64,000 nt of DNA from Saccharospirillum sp. (lineage in GTDB: Bacteria; Pseudomonadota; Gammaproteobacteria; Pseudomonadales; Natronospirillaceae). The DNA is taken from positions 36,300 to 100,299 of the forward strand of contig JAIUML010000016.1 of assembly GCA_022565595.1 (NCBI GenBank). The letters are read 5' to 3'. How positions within the stretch are numbered: position 1 is the first letter of the stretch; each line of letters opens with the position of its first letter. Under the pieces are notes generated by a model. It was not told where the DNA came from and searched no databases. It saw only the letters and a program-made list of their open reading frames with translations. Shown in pieces: positions 8,986 through 18,548 of this stretch. A program made the translations under genes and the position numbers.

Positions 8986-9483
8986 TTAGCTGGCAGACCC
9001 TTGATTGCTTTGCTTCAACGCGCGCCGCCGCTGACGACGCTCACTGAAAAATTGCGACATCAGCTTAGCACAGTCGGCCTCAAGCACACCGCCCGTAACT
9101 TCGATGTGATGGTTATAGGGGCCCTGGTCGAGCAATTGCAGATGCGAACGAACTGCCCCACTTTTGGGCTCCGGCGCACCATATACCAGCCGTTCAATAC
9201 GGCTGTGCACCATCACTCCCACACACATGGTGCATGGCTCAACAGTGACATAAAGGGTACTGCCCGGAAGCCGATAATTGCCAACCACCCGGGCGGCCGC
9301 GCGCAAGGTCACCACCTCGGCATGAGCACTAGGGTCGAGGGATGTGATCGGCTGATTGTATCCTGCGGCTATTTGCTCGCCTTCTACAACCAGAACCGCG
9401 CCAACAGGCACCTCCCCCAGATCATAGGCGCAGTGTGCCTGCTCAAGCGCAGCAAGCATCCAGATATCGTCAGTTTTGTACAT
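8986..9483 (-). CDS. tadA: tRNA-specific adenosine deaminase (A34 to inosine)
   Basis: TadA converts adenosine 34 of tRNA-Arg(ACG) to inosine. The 165-residue product has the zinc deaminase signature: SAHAEV (His ligand and catalytic Glu) and VEPCTMCVG (the two Cys ligands). It also has the family's typical GEVPVGAVLVVEG near the N-terminus and LVYGAPEPKSGAV after the PCxxC motif. The basic C-terminus (RRQRRRALKQ) is usual for TadA. It lies 39 bases upstream of the MFS gene on the same strand. Confidence 0.95.
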   Translation of the reverse strand: MYKTDDIWMLAALEQAHCAYDLGEVPVGAVLVVEGEQIAAGYNQPITSLDPSAHAEVVTLRAAARVVGNYRLPGSTLYVTVEPCTMCVGVMVHSRIERLVYGAPEPKSGAVRSHLQLLDQGPYNHHIEVTGGVLEADCAKLMSQFFSERRQRRRALKQSNQGSAS

Positions 9484-9593
9484 CGTTTGAGTAACAGCAC
9501 CCTTGTCCGGATGGCTTGAAGCTGCGCATCATAGCATCCCTGCATGTCGGCATCATCAATACTGTGGCACCGGAAAGCTCGGCTTCTATTCGA

Positions 9594-10121
9594 CTAAGAC
9601 GGGTCTCTGACCAATCTCACATGCATGTTGTTGGTCACAAAAGAGAAGCTGCTCGTTGACCCTGAATCAAAGCTCACAGGCCAGGCGCGCCCGTCAAAAC
9701 GCCCTGAAGGTGAACCTGACCAGAAGTTTTCGGCCGGTGTATCGGGAAATATCTCGGTATGAATGGCCGGATTTCTGCGGCAGGTTTCCACCAGGCTGAA
9801 CAACTCTTTCACATTCGGCAAGCGCCAGTCCTGATACCCGCCAAATGAGCTGCCAGCGGCATGCACCAGGGCCTGCGACCAGTCAAAAGTGCTCGCAGGC
9901 CCTTCACAGCTGGTACCGTCCATACTCAATGTCTGACCTTCAGCGCAGCGTTTCCACATCAAACCCGACCGGTTATCAGTCACCAGGGCACCGTCGACAG
10001 TATAGGCCGCTGCCGGATTAACCCTGATCAGATTGTCAACGCATTCGGTTTCCTGCGCAATGGCGGTGCCTGCCAGCCAAGCAGCAGTAAACGCCAGGGG
10101 CAAGCCAGTTCGCTTTATCAT
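9594..10121 (-). CDS. secreted Lcl (DUF1566) domain protein
   Basis: A 175-residue exported protein with a signal peptide (LPLAFTAAWLAGTAIA, cleavage before QETEC). It is followed by one DUF1566/Lcl domain recognised from DNRSGLMWKRC and DWRLPNVKELFSLVE. Members occur on cell surfaces; one relative, Legionella Lcl, binds glycans, but a role here is not known. The start at 10121 is set by a perfect AAGGAGG before the ATG; the longer frame to 10142 lacks such a site. It follows the 409-residue Lcl protein by 17 bases and is probably co-transcribed. Confidence 0.82.
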   Translation of the reverse strand: MIKRTGLPLAFTAAWLAGTAIAQETECVDNLIRVNPAAAYTVDGALVTDNRSGLMWKRCAEGQTLSMDGTSCEGPASTFDWSQALVHAAGSSFGGYQDWRLPNVKELFSLVETCRRNPAIHTEIFPDTPAENFWSGSPSGRFDGRAWPVSFDSGSTSSFSFVTNNMHVRLVRDPS

Positions 10122-10138
10122 AACGCCTCCTTCCAGCA

Positions 10139-11368
10139 TCAAGGTGAAACCGGCCCGCGGACCAGCATCACATACCAGGGGGTACTTTTGAGGCTCGACT
10201 CAACGGCACCATTCCTGCCGTAGTCGACATTGAAGGCGCTATTACCCAAGGATGCTCTGGGTGTCGCACTCCAGTATCGTTTTTGCGCAGTCGTTGGCAG
10301 TATGGGGAAGTAGTCCCGATCCAGTGATGTTCGCGGGCCCAGTGTTGATTGCGACAGCCCGAGATGTGCAATGGAAAACAGCTCCTGTACCGATGGCATG
10401 CGCCAGTCCGTTGCACCACAGAGCCCGGCAGCATTGACATCTTCAACGTATTTCTCGGTATCACAGCGTTGTTTGGATGCATCCAGACAAAGGGTTGTTG
10501 AATGGCTTTCGACACCCGGTTTTCCCTGAAAATTGTTGACGCTGTCATACCAGCTGTAAGCCCAGGCACGGTGTCGTAGATGGGTTTCGTCATCGACTTT
10601 GACTTCCCAGACCAGACCTGTGTGGTTGTCTCGTGTGCAAGCCCAATCGTCCGGCCCACTGCCCAGTTGAGCTGCAAATCCGACGACTTCGCCGCTGTTC
10701 GAGATCTTGCTGAAATCAAAGCCTGCCGAGCCACCACCGTGTTTGGGTAAGTCTCCATCGCGAAAACGGGCATCGCGGCCGGAGTGCGCATCCTGACGAG
10801 GATAGCTGGCCGCGAGATTCTGACAGCCCGTGCGCTTCTCGGCTGTTGCGCCCTCTATTGCAATGGCAGCCACACTACTGGCACACCAGTCGATCCCGGT
10901 ATCATTGAGCAAGCTGGTTGGATTAAAAGGCGCCGGTGCTGCCGGGGTCGCCGAGACTTCGTCAGCAGCCTCACTTTCAACGGATCCGGCGGTAGCGGTG
11001 ACGATAAAATGATAACGAGTGCCATTCTCCAGATCAGTAAAGGCATGAGAGGCTGTACTCACCGACTGCATTTCAGAGTAGGATGCGGCCGTATCCGGGT
11101 GAATACCGGCGAATTCGCTTAGATAGATATTGTAACCGCTGGCGTCGGCAACTTCGGACCAGTTCAAGTTAATTTGCTTATCGCCGGGCAGCACTATCAC
11201 AGACGTCGGCGCCTGCAGAGAGGTACCCGGGGGAAGTCCGCCACCGGCGCCATTACCACCGTTACTGCCTCCCCCATCACAGCCATACAAACCCACAATA
11301 ATGACCACCGACAAAAGACCTGCCTGGCTGGCCAGGCCATGAGTAGCTTGAAAACAGGACATCGTCAT
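10139..11368 (-). CDS. secreted fibronectin type III plus Lcl (DUF1566) protein, probable lipoprotein
   Basis: The 409-residue product has a hydrophobic leader ending in VGLYGC (Cys30), then a Gly/Asn-rich linker. The Cys suggests a lipoprotein, although Tyr at -2 is not canonical. Residues about 51-140 look like one fibronectin type III domain (SVIVLPGDKQINLNWSEV, NGTRYHFIVTATAG). The C-terminal half is a Lcl/DUF1566 domain with HTGLVWEVKVDD and TDWRMPSVQELFSIAHLG. A GAGGGGG tract lies upstream of the ATG. It is followed at once by the shorter Lcl protein, suggesting a surface-protein pair. Function is unknown. Confidence 0.8.
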   Translation of the reverse strand: MTMSCFQATHGLASQAGLLSVVIIVGLYGCDGGGSNGGNGAGGGLPPGTSLQAPTSVIVLPGDKQINLNWSEVADASGYNIYLSEFAGIHPDTAASYSEMQSVSTASHAFTDLENGTRYHFIVTATAGSVESEAADEVSATPAAPAPFNPTSLLNDTGIDWCASSVAAIAIEGATAEKRTGCQNLAASYPRQDAHSGRDARFRDGDLPKHGGGSAGFDFSKISNSGEVVGFAAQLGSGPDDWACTRDNHTGLVWEVKVDDETHLRHRAWAYSWYDSVNNFQGKPGVESHSTTLCLDASKQRCDTEKYVEDVNAAGLCGATDWRMPSVQELFSIAHLGLSQSTLGPRTSLDRDYFPILPTTAQKRYWSATPRASLGNSAFNVDYGRNGAVESSLKSTPWYVMLVRGPVSP

Positions 11369-11473
11369 AACTGCCCCCTCTCTCGTTAAACCTATCTCGT
11401 TAAACCTATCGCTTCAGGTAGGCCAGGACGCCGCAGGCACCGCTGGCAAACCCCTTAAAACATGACCCAAACC

Positions 11474-13675
11474 TCATTCCACCAGTAAGGGCGCTACCAG
11501 GGTAAAGGTCGGCAGGAAGCCAGCATCGTTGCCGGCGTCGACGACTTGCTGGGTATCGGTCAGACCGCCAGAGTCGTCAATGGTAAACACCTGGATGCGC
11601 TGATCGCGAAAACGGACATACAGCAAGCGCCCGGACGGATCAAGCTCAATCCAGGAAGGGAGACCCGCCACATTGACACGCGAGCGATAAGCCAGGCTGA
11701 AGTTTGCCTGGTTAATGTCGTAAATCGCGATTTTATGCGGTGGGCCATCGATGACATCCTCACCTACGTAGAGATACTGGCCCGTTGGATGCACGCCAAT
11801 TGGCCCCGGCCGGACATCAGATTCACCGACCTTGGGTGGCGTGTGCCGGGTAGGATTATCAAGAGCGCCGGTCGCAGTCATCACGTGGCGTGTCACTTGA
11901 TGGTCGTTCGCCAGGCTAATATAGGCGTAAAAGCCGTTCGGGTGGAACTTCATGTCAACCGGTCGGCCTACACCTGCACCCTGGTTACCTGGCAGGTATA
12001 ACTGGCCTCCTTCTGGTATTCCTGTGGTCGGGTTGACCTGAAAACGGGATATCCGGTCAGAGAAGCTGTTGATCGAATAGAGATAGCGCCCTGCGGCGTG
12101 CATCGACAGATTCTCCGGGCCATCGCCGACAGCAAAGTTGCTTACCGCCGTTGTGTTGATCTCACCGTCCGCCGTGTAGGCATAGGTTCTGAGGTTGCCC
12201 TTCTCTGCGGTATCGTCCTGATCAAGGACATAGAGGAATTGACCAGCGCGACCCAGCTCAATTCGCTGAAAGCCCGGAACAGAGTCCTTTTGCACAACAG
12301 TCGCATTCGCCGATTCGATAAAGGTGAGATCACCGCCTGTGGGATCAAAAAGATAGCTCGTCAACAAATCCTGTTTGGGGCTCAGGTTATTACGGCCTGC
12401 CCCCAATAGCAGCCCTGACACATATTGCACCGCGACTTGCCCGTCAATCAGCGCATGACTTCCGGCCAGGGTATCCTGCAGGTTCAAGCCGCCATCAACG
12501 CCGATCTCGAAGACTCTCAGGCCCGAAACATCAGGGGCCAGCAGAAACTTCGGTGTCGGTACCAGGGCGCCTTCTCCGCCGATGGCGGTGACGGTATTGG
12601 CATTGTTAAAGACACGCGCATATCCCATAACCCTCAATGTACCGTTCACTTCGTCGACAGCCAGAGTCGAGACCGCCGGGCTATTGTTGTGGCTGACATA
12701 GAGCTCGGCACCGGTCGGACTAAGGGTCAGATCACTTGAACTGGAAAACAGACTGTGCGAATCGATCATGGTCAATTCGCCCGTGGCATCCTCGACACGG
12801 TAATGGTAAACACGATCGTTGCTGGTTATGGCATACAAGTGCTCGCCCTTTTCATCCAGCACCAGATCAAGAACGTTAGTGTTGTCGTCAACTGAAGTAC
12901 TATGTTCCAGCGCCCCGTCATCCCCGACGCTATAGACCTGTATCATGTCCGAACTGGTATGAGAGAAGCTCAGGTAGGCCAGGCTTCCAGCCTCGTTAAA
13001 AACCAGCGCTGTGGGGTTTTCGTCGGTATCCATGAAGATGGGCGTCGGCACCAGACTGCCGTCGGCATTGATGTCCAGGATATGAATCTGGTCATCTGAG
13101 CGGCTGACCACGTATAGGCGATCACCCGCCGGGTTCAGCGTCACAAAATAAGGGTTAACCTCAAGCGACACAGACACCCGGGGGGACAGGGTACCGGCTC
13201 CGGAAATCGTATAAACGTCGATGGCACCCGAGGTCGTACCGCTTGCAACATAGGCGACAGAGGCGTCATCCTTTAAGGCAAAATGGGACGTATTGCCACT
13301 GGTATCGCGTGAGTCAACTTCGGAGATAGCACCGGTCAATGCGTCAAAGGAAAGTAGAAAGATTTCGTTGCTGGTAACCGCGATAACACGATCATTAGCC
13401 GTATCGTGCAATAGTTCCCGGAACTGGAAAGCAGAGAGTTTCGAATACGCAATTGGGCTGGTAAAACCGGCAACCGGATCAACGCGCGAGATGCTGAGTG
13501 TACCGTCGGAATGACCAGAGACAACGAAGCGATCGGCAAGCGCTTTGGCAACCGAGCCATTACCACCATCATTGCCACTTGAACCTCCACTTCCACCGCC
13601 TCCACATGCGGCAATGTTCAGTACTACCAAAAAACCGAGTCCCCATCGAACAAACAACTTAGCCATGCCTACCAT
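11474..13675 (-). CDS. large beta-propeller lipoprotein (YncE/lactonase-like repeats)
   Basis: A 733-residue exported protein. The leader ends with a good lipobox IAAC (Cys24) followed by a Gly/Ser linker. The rest is built of repeated blades of the YncE/6-phosphogluconolactonase type, visible as recurring pieces such as NPAGDRLYVVSRSDDQIHIL, SPTGAELYVSHNNSPAVST, HAAGRYLYSINSFSDRIS and HPTGQYLYVGEDVIDG. The length would suit two propellers. GGAGG eight bases before the ATG at 13675 supports the start. It lies 105 bases upstream of the Fn3-Lcl gene on the same strand. A binding or scaffold role is inferred; enzymatic activity is not shown. Confidence 0.82.
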   Translation of the reverse strand: MVGMAKLFVRWGLGFLVVLNIAACGGGGSGGSSGNDGGNGSVAKALADRFVVSGHSDGTLSISRVDPVAGFTSPIAYSKLSAFQFRELLHDTANDRVIAVTSNEIFLLSFDALTGAISEVDSRDTSGNTSHFALKDDASVAYVASGTTSGAIDVYTISGAGTLSPRVSVSLEVNPYFVTLNPAGDRLYVVSRSDDQIHILDINADGSLVPTPIFMDTDENPTALVFNEAGSLAYLSFSHTSSDMIQVYSVGDDGALEHSTSVDDNTNVLDLVLDEKGEHLYAITSNDRVYHYRVEDATGELTMIDSHSLFSSSSDLTLSPTGAELYVSHNNSPAVSTLAVDEVNGTLRVMGYARVFNNANTVTAIGGEGALVPTPKFLLAPDVSGLRVFEIGVDGGLNLQDTLAGSHALIDGQVAVQYVSGLLLGAGRNNLSPKQDLLTSYLFDPTGGDLTFIESANATVVQKDSVPGFQRIELGRAGQFLYVLDQDDTAEKGNLRTYAYTADGEINTTAVSNFAVGDGPENLSMHAAGRYLYSINSFSDRISRFQVNPTTGIPEGGQLYLPGNQGAGVGRPVDMKFHPNGFYAYISLANDHQVTRHVMTATGALDNPTRHTPPKVGESDVRPGPIGVHPTGQYLYVGEDVIDGPPHKIAIYDINQANFSLAYRSRVNVAGLPSWIELDPSGRLLYVRFRDQRIQVFTIDDSGGLTDTQQVVDAGNDAGFLPTFTLVAPLLVE

Positions 13676-14312
13676 TCTGGAATCCTCCTATCTGTCTTAT
13701 TGGCTTACCGTCCTGTATAGGCTGAACCGGGATCAGCCGCCCAATTACCTTGAATTCATTCTCGAACAATATTGGTAAGGCTCTGGACAAACTCCAACAG
13801 CATCAGGAAGATATGGACGATCGATTTAAATAGGCACCTGTCCAGTTAAAAAACCAGAAATATGGCTGTCTGTGATAAGAATTATAGAATAGGTTGTTGG
13901 ATATCATGACAGCTGCTCTATGAGCAATTGCCAAGTTTAGCGGCTTTAGGCAAGTTTTGTATTGTTATTAAATGTTAAAAAACAAGCAGCGGACAATATT
14001 TAATACATCCTATGTCTAAAAAACTTTACCCTTATATCGAAAAACTCATGACCTGAGGATTCCAGTAGTTCGTTATCGGCCAGACCAATACCTACCCTCT
14101 GTTACATATCTTCCACATGCTTGACCCATTATTGGTGCGTCAGCGAACCGACTGTGCTTAACCCTAAGCGTACTGTGCAACCTCATCCTGAATTCCATAG
14201 TTCTTGGTAATTCAGCTTCCTACCTGACAATGATGCCGGGAAAGACGGCCTTGATGAGGCGGTAAACAGGACATTTTGTCCGACTTACATTCTCGATTCG
14301 AAGGAACTTTAT
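13676..14312. other. 637-base AT-rich intergenic region, no gene seen
   Basis: This gap separates the divergent beta-propeller gene and the PRC-barrel gene at 14313. It is visibly more AT-rich than its flanks, with runs such as AATGTTAAAAAACAAG near 13971. All frames are short and lack ribosome binding sites. It should hold both promoters. I could not assign -35/-10 pairs with confidence, and no RNA gene or repeat was recognised. Confidence 0.5.
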
Positions 14313-14909
14313 ATGAAAAAGCTACATTCAATAGCCTATAGTGCACTGATCACACCCGTAATCGCGTTGGGTGCTGGTTCTGCACTGGCTCAGCAATCTA
14401 CTGATCAGGATATGGATCAAAATCAGCAGAGTACTCAGACTAACCAGGGTACCGGTACAACGGGTGCTGGAACTGGTATTGGCATCGGCTCTGAGCAGGA
14501 TCCTATGGGTGTAGATCAGCAAGACCAGGACTCACAGTTTGGTACAGATCAGGATTCGCAGCTTGGTACTGACTATGACCATATGAACGAGCAGTCTCGC
14601 GGCCAGAACCTGGGCTTCATGGACAATACTCCCAGCAATGGCATGCAGGTAAGCGATCTGATGGGTTCCAACGTTCGTGCCTCTGACAATGAAGACATTG
14701 GTTCAGTCGACGATATGATCGTCGATAGTGACGGCCAGATCGTTGCTATCATCGTGAGTGTCGGTGGTTTTCTCGGCATTGGTGACCGTGAAGTCGCTGT
14801 AGGCTGGGATGACGTTACACGTTCAGGCGATGGTGATGACCAGGAACTGCGTATTAACCGTAGCAGTGAAGAACTCAAGAACGCACCGGAATACCGCAGA
14901 AATAACTGA
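14313..14909 (+). CDS. secreted PRC-barrel domain protein with Q/D/G-rich linker
   Basis: A 198-residue exported protein. The signal peptide ends in GSALA before QQS. Residues about 27-95 are low complexity, rich in Gln, Asp, Gly and Thr, with a repeat of the type QFGTDQDSQLGTDYD. Residues about 108-190 form a PRC-barrel: VSDLMGSNVRASDNEDIGSV, then VSVGGFLGIGDREVAVGWDD and ELKNAPEY at the end. AAGGAAC precedes the ATG. An intrinsic terminator follows 31 bases after the stop, so it is likely a single-gene unit. PRC-barrels bind partners or RNA in other proteins; the role of this exported form is unknown. The cytoplasmic paralogue lies at 29281. Confidence 0.85.
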   Translation: MKKLHSIAYSALITPVIALGAGSALAQQSTDQDMDQNQQSTQTNQGTGTTGAGTGIGIGSEQDPMGVDQQDQDSQFGTDQDSQLGTDYDHMNEQSRGQNLGFMDNTPSNGMQVSDLMGSNVRASDNEDIGSVDDMIVDSDGQIVAIIVSVGGFLGIGDREVAVGWDDVTRSGDGDDQELRINRSSEELKNAPEYRRNN

Positions 14910-14940
14910 TTCCGGAAGCCGTAACTGACCTGAAAAAGGT

Positions 14941-14973
14941 AAAGGGTAGGGGCGAAAGCCCCTACCCTTTTTT
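14941..14973 (+). terminator. intrinsic terminator of the 14313 PRC-barrel gene
   Basis: A perfect 13-base stem: AAAGGGTAGGGGC (14941-14953), GAAA tetraloop, then GCCCCTACCCTTT (14958-14970), running into TTT. The GC-rich stem with U-run sits 31 bases after the stop codon. The A-tract on the left arm makes it potentially bidirectional, so it could also stop the minus-strand operon that ends at 15023. Confidence 0.9.
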
Positions 14974-15022
14974 GGTCTAAAAAACCTTTACCAGCAGTAC
15001 CGGTAAAGGTTGGCTACACACT

Positions 15023-15094
15023 CTAAAAGAGTAACGCAATCAGGATGATAATGGGGATAGGAACCCCAATAAGCCAAAGCAATATGGCATGCAT
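15023..15094 (-). CDS. 23-residue hydrophobic membrane peptide
   Basis: A very short frame with AGAGGAG six bases before its ATG. The product starts MHAILLWLIGVPIPIIIL and ends in ALLF, one proline-kinked hydrophobic helix. It lies 31 bases downstream of the multi-pass membrane protein gene ending at 15126, on the same strand, and is probably the last gene of that transcript. Short peptides with a conserved GVPIPIIIL-type core next to stress genes occur in other proteobacteria as far as I recall; no function is known to me. Confidence 0.6.
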   Translation of the reverse strand: MHAILLWLIGVPIPIIILIALLF

Positions 15095-15125
15095 AACAGA
15101 CTCCTCTTAATGAATAGGGTACCAA

Positions 15126-16052
15126 TCAAGCATCGCGCTGGCGTCCACCGAAGACGGCCATCAGGCTTGCAGCGAATGCGCCTATCGACAATGCCACAAA
15201 CATCCAGAGTGCTCCGTAAGCTGACGCTTTACGTGCTTCGTCGGCGGCCTCTCGGGCTGCCGTTTCCGCTTCGTCCAGGGCCATTCGGACCTCCTCAAAA
15301 CCATCCGAGACCCGCTGTTCGGCTTCACGTTGGCTTAGATCTGTTCGCTCCGCCATGAGTTGAGCAATGTAGCGTTCATCTCCTTGAGGCAAACTACCGG
15401 TGCGCAGTGCTCGCGTGACGATTCTCATGACCTCGCCAATGGGGATTGCAGAAGCTTCAGCGTTCTGTTGTGTTGTTCCGGTAGTGGCGCTGCCTCGAAA
15501 CAAGTAATCAACAAAGTATTCGATGGTAGCTGTGTTTTCATCTGAGCTTGAATCACCTGCAAACTCTGTTGCTGCCGAGCCTGCGCCATCGGCAATTTCA
15601 GCTGCTGCTTGAACACCACCCCTGACGATTGAACCAACGACCGTTGCCGTTACGACCACCATCAACAGCGATGAGACCGCCCAGGTCATGAAACCATGCG
15701 CCGTATCGCGAAAAAACACTTCGTCACTCTGTACCGACACCCATTTGGTTCGCAATCGCCCCGCCAAATAACCACCCAAGCCGGAAGCGGCAAAATGAGT
15801 AACCGTCAACCAGATGATTGCAGCGAAACCGAGCGCGCCCACACCAACTCCCTCCATACTCCATGGGGACACGACCGAGAACCCCAATCCGGTTCCAAGA
15901 ACCAGCAATAGAAGCGACAAGGCTGCGGCACCAGCCGCACCAGCCAGGATCGCCGCCCAGGAGATGGCACTGCCCTCACCTGGCAAGCCTTCCAGATTGC
16001 CCGCGCCGTTGCGCAAGCCACCTTGACCCGCACCTCTGATGTACTCTGACAT
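15126..16052 (-). CDS. multi-pass inner membrane protein, PhnA-like/unknown
   Basis: A 308-residue protein. The N-terminal part has Gly-rich residues, then ISWAAILAGAAGAAALSLLL and LVLGTGLGF, a pattern found in membrane proteins sometimes labelled PhnA-like. Two further helices lie at about 80-105 and 135-165. A long charged helical region follows (EAETAAREAADEARKASAY), and a last helix comes before the basic end GGRQRDA. The start at 16052 is chosen for its AAGGAG six bases upstream; the longer frame to 16103 has no such site. It follows katE by 57 bases and probably belongs to the same transcript. Function is unknown. Confidence 0.7.
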   Translation of the reverse strand: MSEYIRGAGQGGLRNGAGNLEGLPGEGSAISWAAILAGAAGAAALSLLLLVLGTGLGFSVVSPWSMEGVGVGALGFAAIIWLTVTHFAASGLGGYLAGRLRTKWVSVQSDEVFFRDTAHGFMTWAVSSLLMVVVTATVVGSIVRGGVQAAAEIADGAGSAATEFAGDSSSDENTATIEYFVDYLFRGSATTGTTQQNAEASAIPIGEVMRIVTRALRTGSLPQGDERYIAQLMAERTDLSQREAEQRVSDGFEEVRMALDEAETAAREAADEARKASAYGALWMFVALSIGAFAASLMAVFGGRQRDA

Positions 16053-16109
16053 TAGGTACTCCTTATCTGTTATGTATGAAGTCGGTAACAGGATGAGTGT
16101 CACCCTGCT

Positions 16110-16979
16110 TCAATGTGCTGCTGCATCCAGAAAGCGAGATGGATGACGATGGGCTGCAATCGCGTTAATGAATGCCGACGCAATTTCGCTTTCTTTATCT
16201 TTTTCCGCGAGCAAGATACCTTCATCCTCATCAACAACGGCATCGATGCCGGCCATGTCCAGCAACTCTCTCCCAGCACCCAACGCCAGAATCGTTTTAG
16301 AGTGCATAAAAATGTCCTTTATAAATGCCATGGTGTGTTCATTGCCTGCAAGCGACTGGACGGCCTCATTCCCATCGGGCAACACCAGTGCATCGAACAG
16401 AAAACCTGGAGAATTTTCCATGGATTTGTCTGCCTCGATTCCTGCACCAGAGTCACCAACAAAGGCGCCAACCCGTGGCCCTACAAAGTGAACGACTGCA
16501 CCGGCATCTACCAGATCAGCATAAAGCTCGACGAGAGAAGCATGGTGAACACCCTTTTCAACCAGTATCGCTATCTGCCGCGTGCGAATACCACATTCAC
16601 CCGGAAGAGCTGTTAACGACAATGCCGGTGAAACTGTGATTTCGGGCGGCTGATGATCAATGCCGGCTCTGGGCATGGCTTCAGGCACTTCCATTCCGAG
16701 GCCAGTTGCAACTTCGGTAGCCAACTCCATTGAAACGTTCACCAGTGAGGACAGCATCCGTTCGCGTATAGCAGGAACACCAACCTTGCTCAGTTCAAAG
16801 CGGAAAGCATCCACAATATGTGCTTTTTCACTATCCGACTGATTTTCAAAGAACAAGGTGGCTTGTGCATAGTGCTCCGCGAACTTCTCAGGCTTGCCGC
16901 GAAGTTTGTCTTCAGTAATGGCTTCAGGGAAAGACACGAACCCGCCCGTTCCGGTTTGAAAAGGACAGCCGCCAGCCAA
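16110..16979 (-). pseudogene. katE: C-terminal part of the large-subunit catalase, after an in-frame stop
   Basis: This stretch is in the same frame as the catalase upstream and separated from it only by the TGA at 17001-17003. It encodes the family's C-terminal region: the helical segment (KFAEHYAQATLFF, IVDAFRFELSKVGVPAIRER) and the DJ-1/PfpI-like domain typical of large clade-2 catalases (about the last 150 residues, ending in AAHRHPSRFLD). Reading starts with VAYEPNSLAGGCPF, exactly the continuation expected after the core. The TTG at 16979 could act as a start only if re-initiation occurs; no good ribosome binding site precedes it. Either a nonsense mutation split the gene, or the stop is read through. 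Confidence 0.85.
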
Positions 16980-17000
16980 TGAGTTGGGCTCATAAGCGAC

Positions 17001-18491
17001 TCAGCCACGATTGACTCCCTGACGATGGATGCCATCGCGTTGATTATTCTGCACTGTCGCCAGTGGCGAGTTGATCGGAATCTCGTGGAAATTGGCGCCG
17101 CCGAGGCGAGTAATCTGCGTATCCACATAAGAATGAATACGACCTGCCAGTAATGGGTCATTCGAAAAGTCAATTCCGGGAATGACATGCGCTGTACAAA
17201 ACGCAACCTGTTCGGTTTCGGCGAAGAAATTGTCGGGGTTGCGGTTGAGTACCATACGTCCTACTGGTGTCATTGGTACCAGTTCCTCTGGTATGAGCTT
17301 GGTTGAGTCGAGCACATCAAAACTGAAGCCCTCTGCCTGTTCCTCAGTGAAAATTTGTAAACCCAGCTCCCACTCCGGGAATTCACCGGATTCGATGGCT
17401 TCCCACAAGTCTCGTCGATGAAAATCGGGATCCGCACCAGATATCTTGACCGCTTCATCCCAGACCAGTGAATGAGTTCCCTGCTTTGGCTTCCAATGAA
17501 ATTTACAGAAAACGGATTCGCCACTTTCGTTGACAAGGCGAAAGGTGTGGACGCCAAAACCCTGCATCATCCGGTAGCTACGCGGAATCGCTCTATCCGA
17601 CATTAACCACATCAGGGTGTGTGTTGATTCCGGCATCAATGAAGCAAAGTCCCAGAATGTATCATGGGCTGATGCTGCCTGTGGCATGCCATGATGCGGT
17701 TCGGGCTTAACGGCATGGACAAGGTCCGGGAATTTCATCGCATCCTGAATGAAAAAAACTGGCATGTTGTTGCCCACCAGATCCCAGTTACCTTCGTCCG
17801 TATAGAATTTCACAGCAAAACCTCGGATATCTCGGGCCGTATCTTTCGAGCCCCGCTCGCCAGCTACTGTGGAAAAGCGGACAAAAACTGGCGTGATTTT
17901 CCCTTTCCTGGCGAAGGGTGCTGCCCGGCTATATTTACTGAGTGAGTCATAGGCTTCAAAATAACCGTGTGCACCCGACCCGCGAGCATGAACGATGCGT
18001 TCTGGAATGCGTTCGTGATCGAAGTGAGTGATTTTTTCACGAAGAATGAAATCCTCGAGCAGTGTCGGCCCTCGTAGTCCAACCTTCAAGGAATTCTGGT
18101 TATCCGCAATGCGAACCCCCTGGTTTGTGGTCAAGGGCTCACCGCCTGCATCGACTCGAACTCGTTCAAGCGATGCGACAGTCGCGTTTGTTCCAGCCGG
18201 TGCTGCACGGCCCGTTTTGGCCGTGCCAGCTTCTTCCGTTCGGGTACTCGCCGTCAACTCGCTTGAATCAGGTTTAACCGTTTTGCCGGGAGGGGGTGAA
18301 ATTGCGTTGTCGTGACCCTGGTCGAGTGCTTTGATCGGATTGAAAGGCAAGGCGGCAACCAGGTCGTCCGTTGCCATGGCTTGCAGTATGACGATGTCGT
18401 TGGTTTTAAGCACAGCCTGGGTGTCCGTGGCCGTTTTATCGCCTTTACTCTTGTCGGGTGAAGGCCCGCCAGCTTTGTTTTTTGAGGACAT
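17001..18491 (-). CDS. katE: large-subunit catalase (hydroperoxidase II type), haem domain, ends at premature TGA
   Basis: Monofunctional haem catalase, splitting hydrogen peroxide. The 496-residue product has the active-site His segment ([14 protein letters not shown]), the distal Asn in [15 protein letters not shown] and the proximal Tyr in [13 protein letters not shown]. These all match clade-2 large catalases such as E. coli KatE. The first 100 or so residues are a charged leader also typical of large forms. GGAG six bases before the ATG at 18491 decides the start. The frame ends after [11 protein letters not shown] at a TGA where relatives have Arg; the rest of the protein continues in frame at 16110-17000. 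The haem domain alone resembles a small-subunit catalase and may fold. Confidence 0.93.
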   Translation of the reverse strand: MSSKNKAGGPSPDKSKGDKTATDTQAVLKTNDIVILQAMATDDLVAALPFNPIKALDQGHDNAISPPPGKTVKPDSSELTASTRTEEAGTAKTGRAAPAGTNATVASLERVRVDAGGEPLTTNQGVRIADNQNSLKVGLRGPTLLEDFILREKITHFDHERIPERIVHARGSGAHGYFEAYDSLSKYSRAAPFARKGKITPVFVRFSTVAGERGSKDTARDIRGFAVKFYTDEGNWDLVGNNMPVFFIQDAMKFPDLVHAVKPEPHHGMPQAASAHDTFWDFASLMPESTHTLMWLMSDRAIPRSYRMMQGFGVHTFRLVNESGESVFCKFHWKPKQGTHSLVWDEAVKISGADPDFHRRDLWEAIESGEFPEWELGLQIFTEEQAEGFSFDVLDSTKLIPEELVPMTPVGRMVLNRNPDNFFAETEQVAFCTAHVIPGIDFSNDPLLAGRIHSYVDTQITRLGGANFHEIPINSPLATVQNNQRDGIHRQGVNRG

Positions 18492-18548
18492 GGTACTCTC
18501 CATGGAGGTAGCGGATTGCTCCGCACCCCTTCAGCACGATGTAATGGA

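Noticed and set aside
17001..17003. Selenocysteine insertion or TGA reassignment as explanation of the catalase stop
   Set aside because: The position is Arg in relatives, not Cys, and many genes in the window end normally in TGA, so reassignment is not credible. Simple nonsense mutation, readthrough or sequencing error remain.
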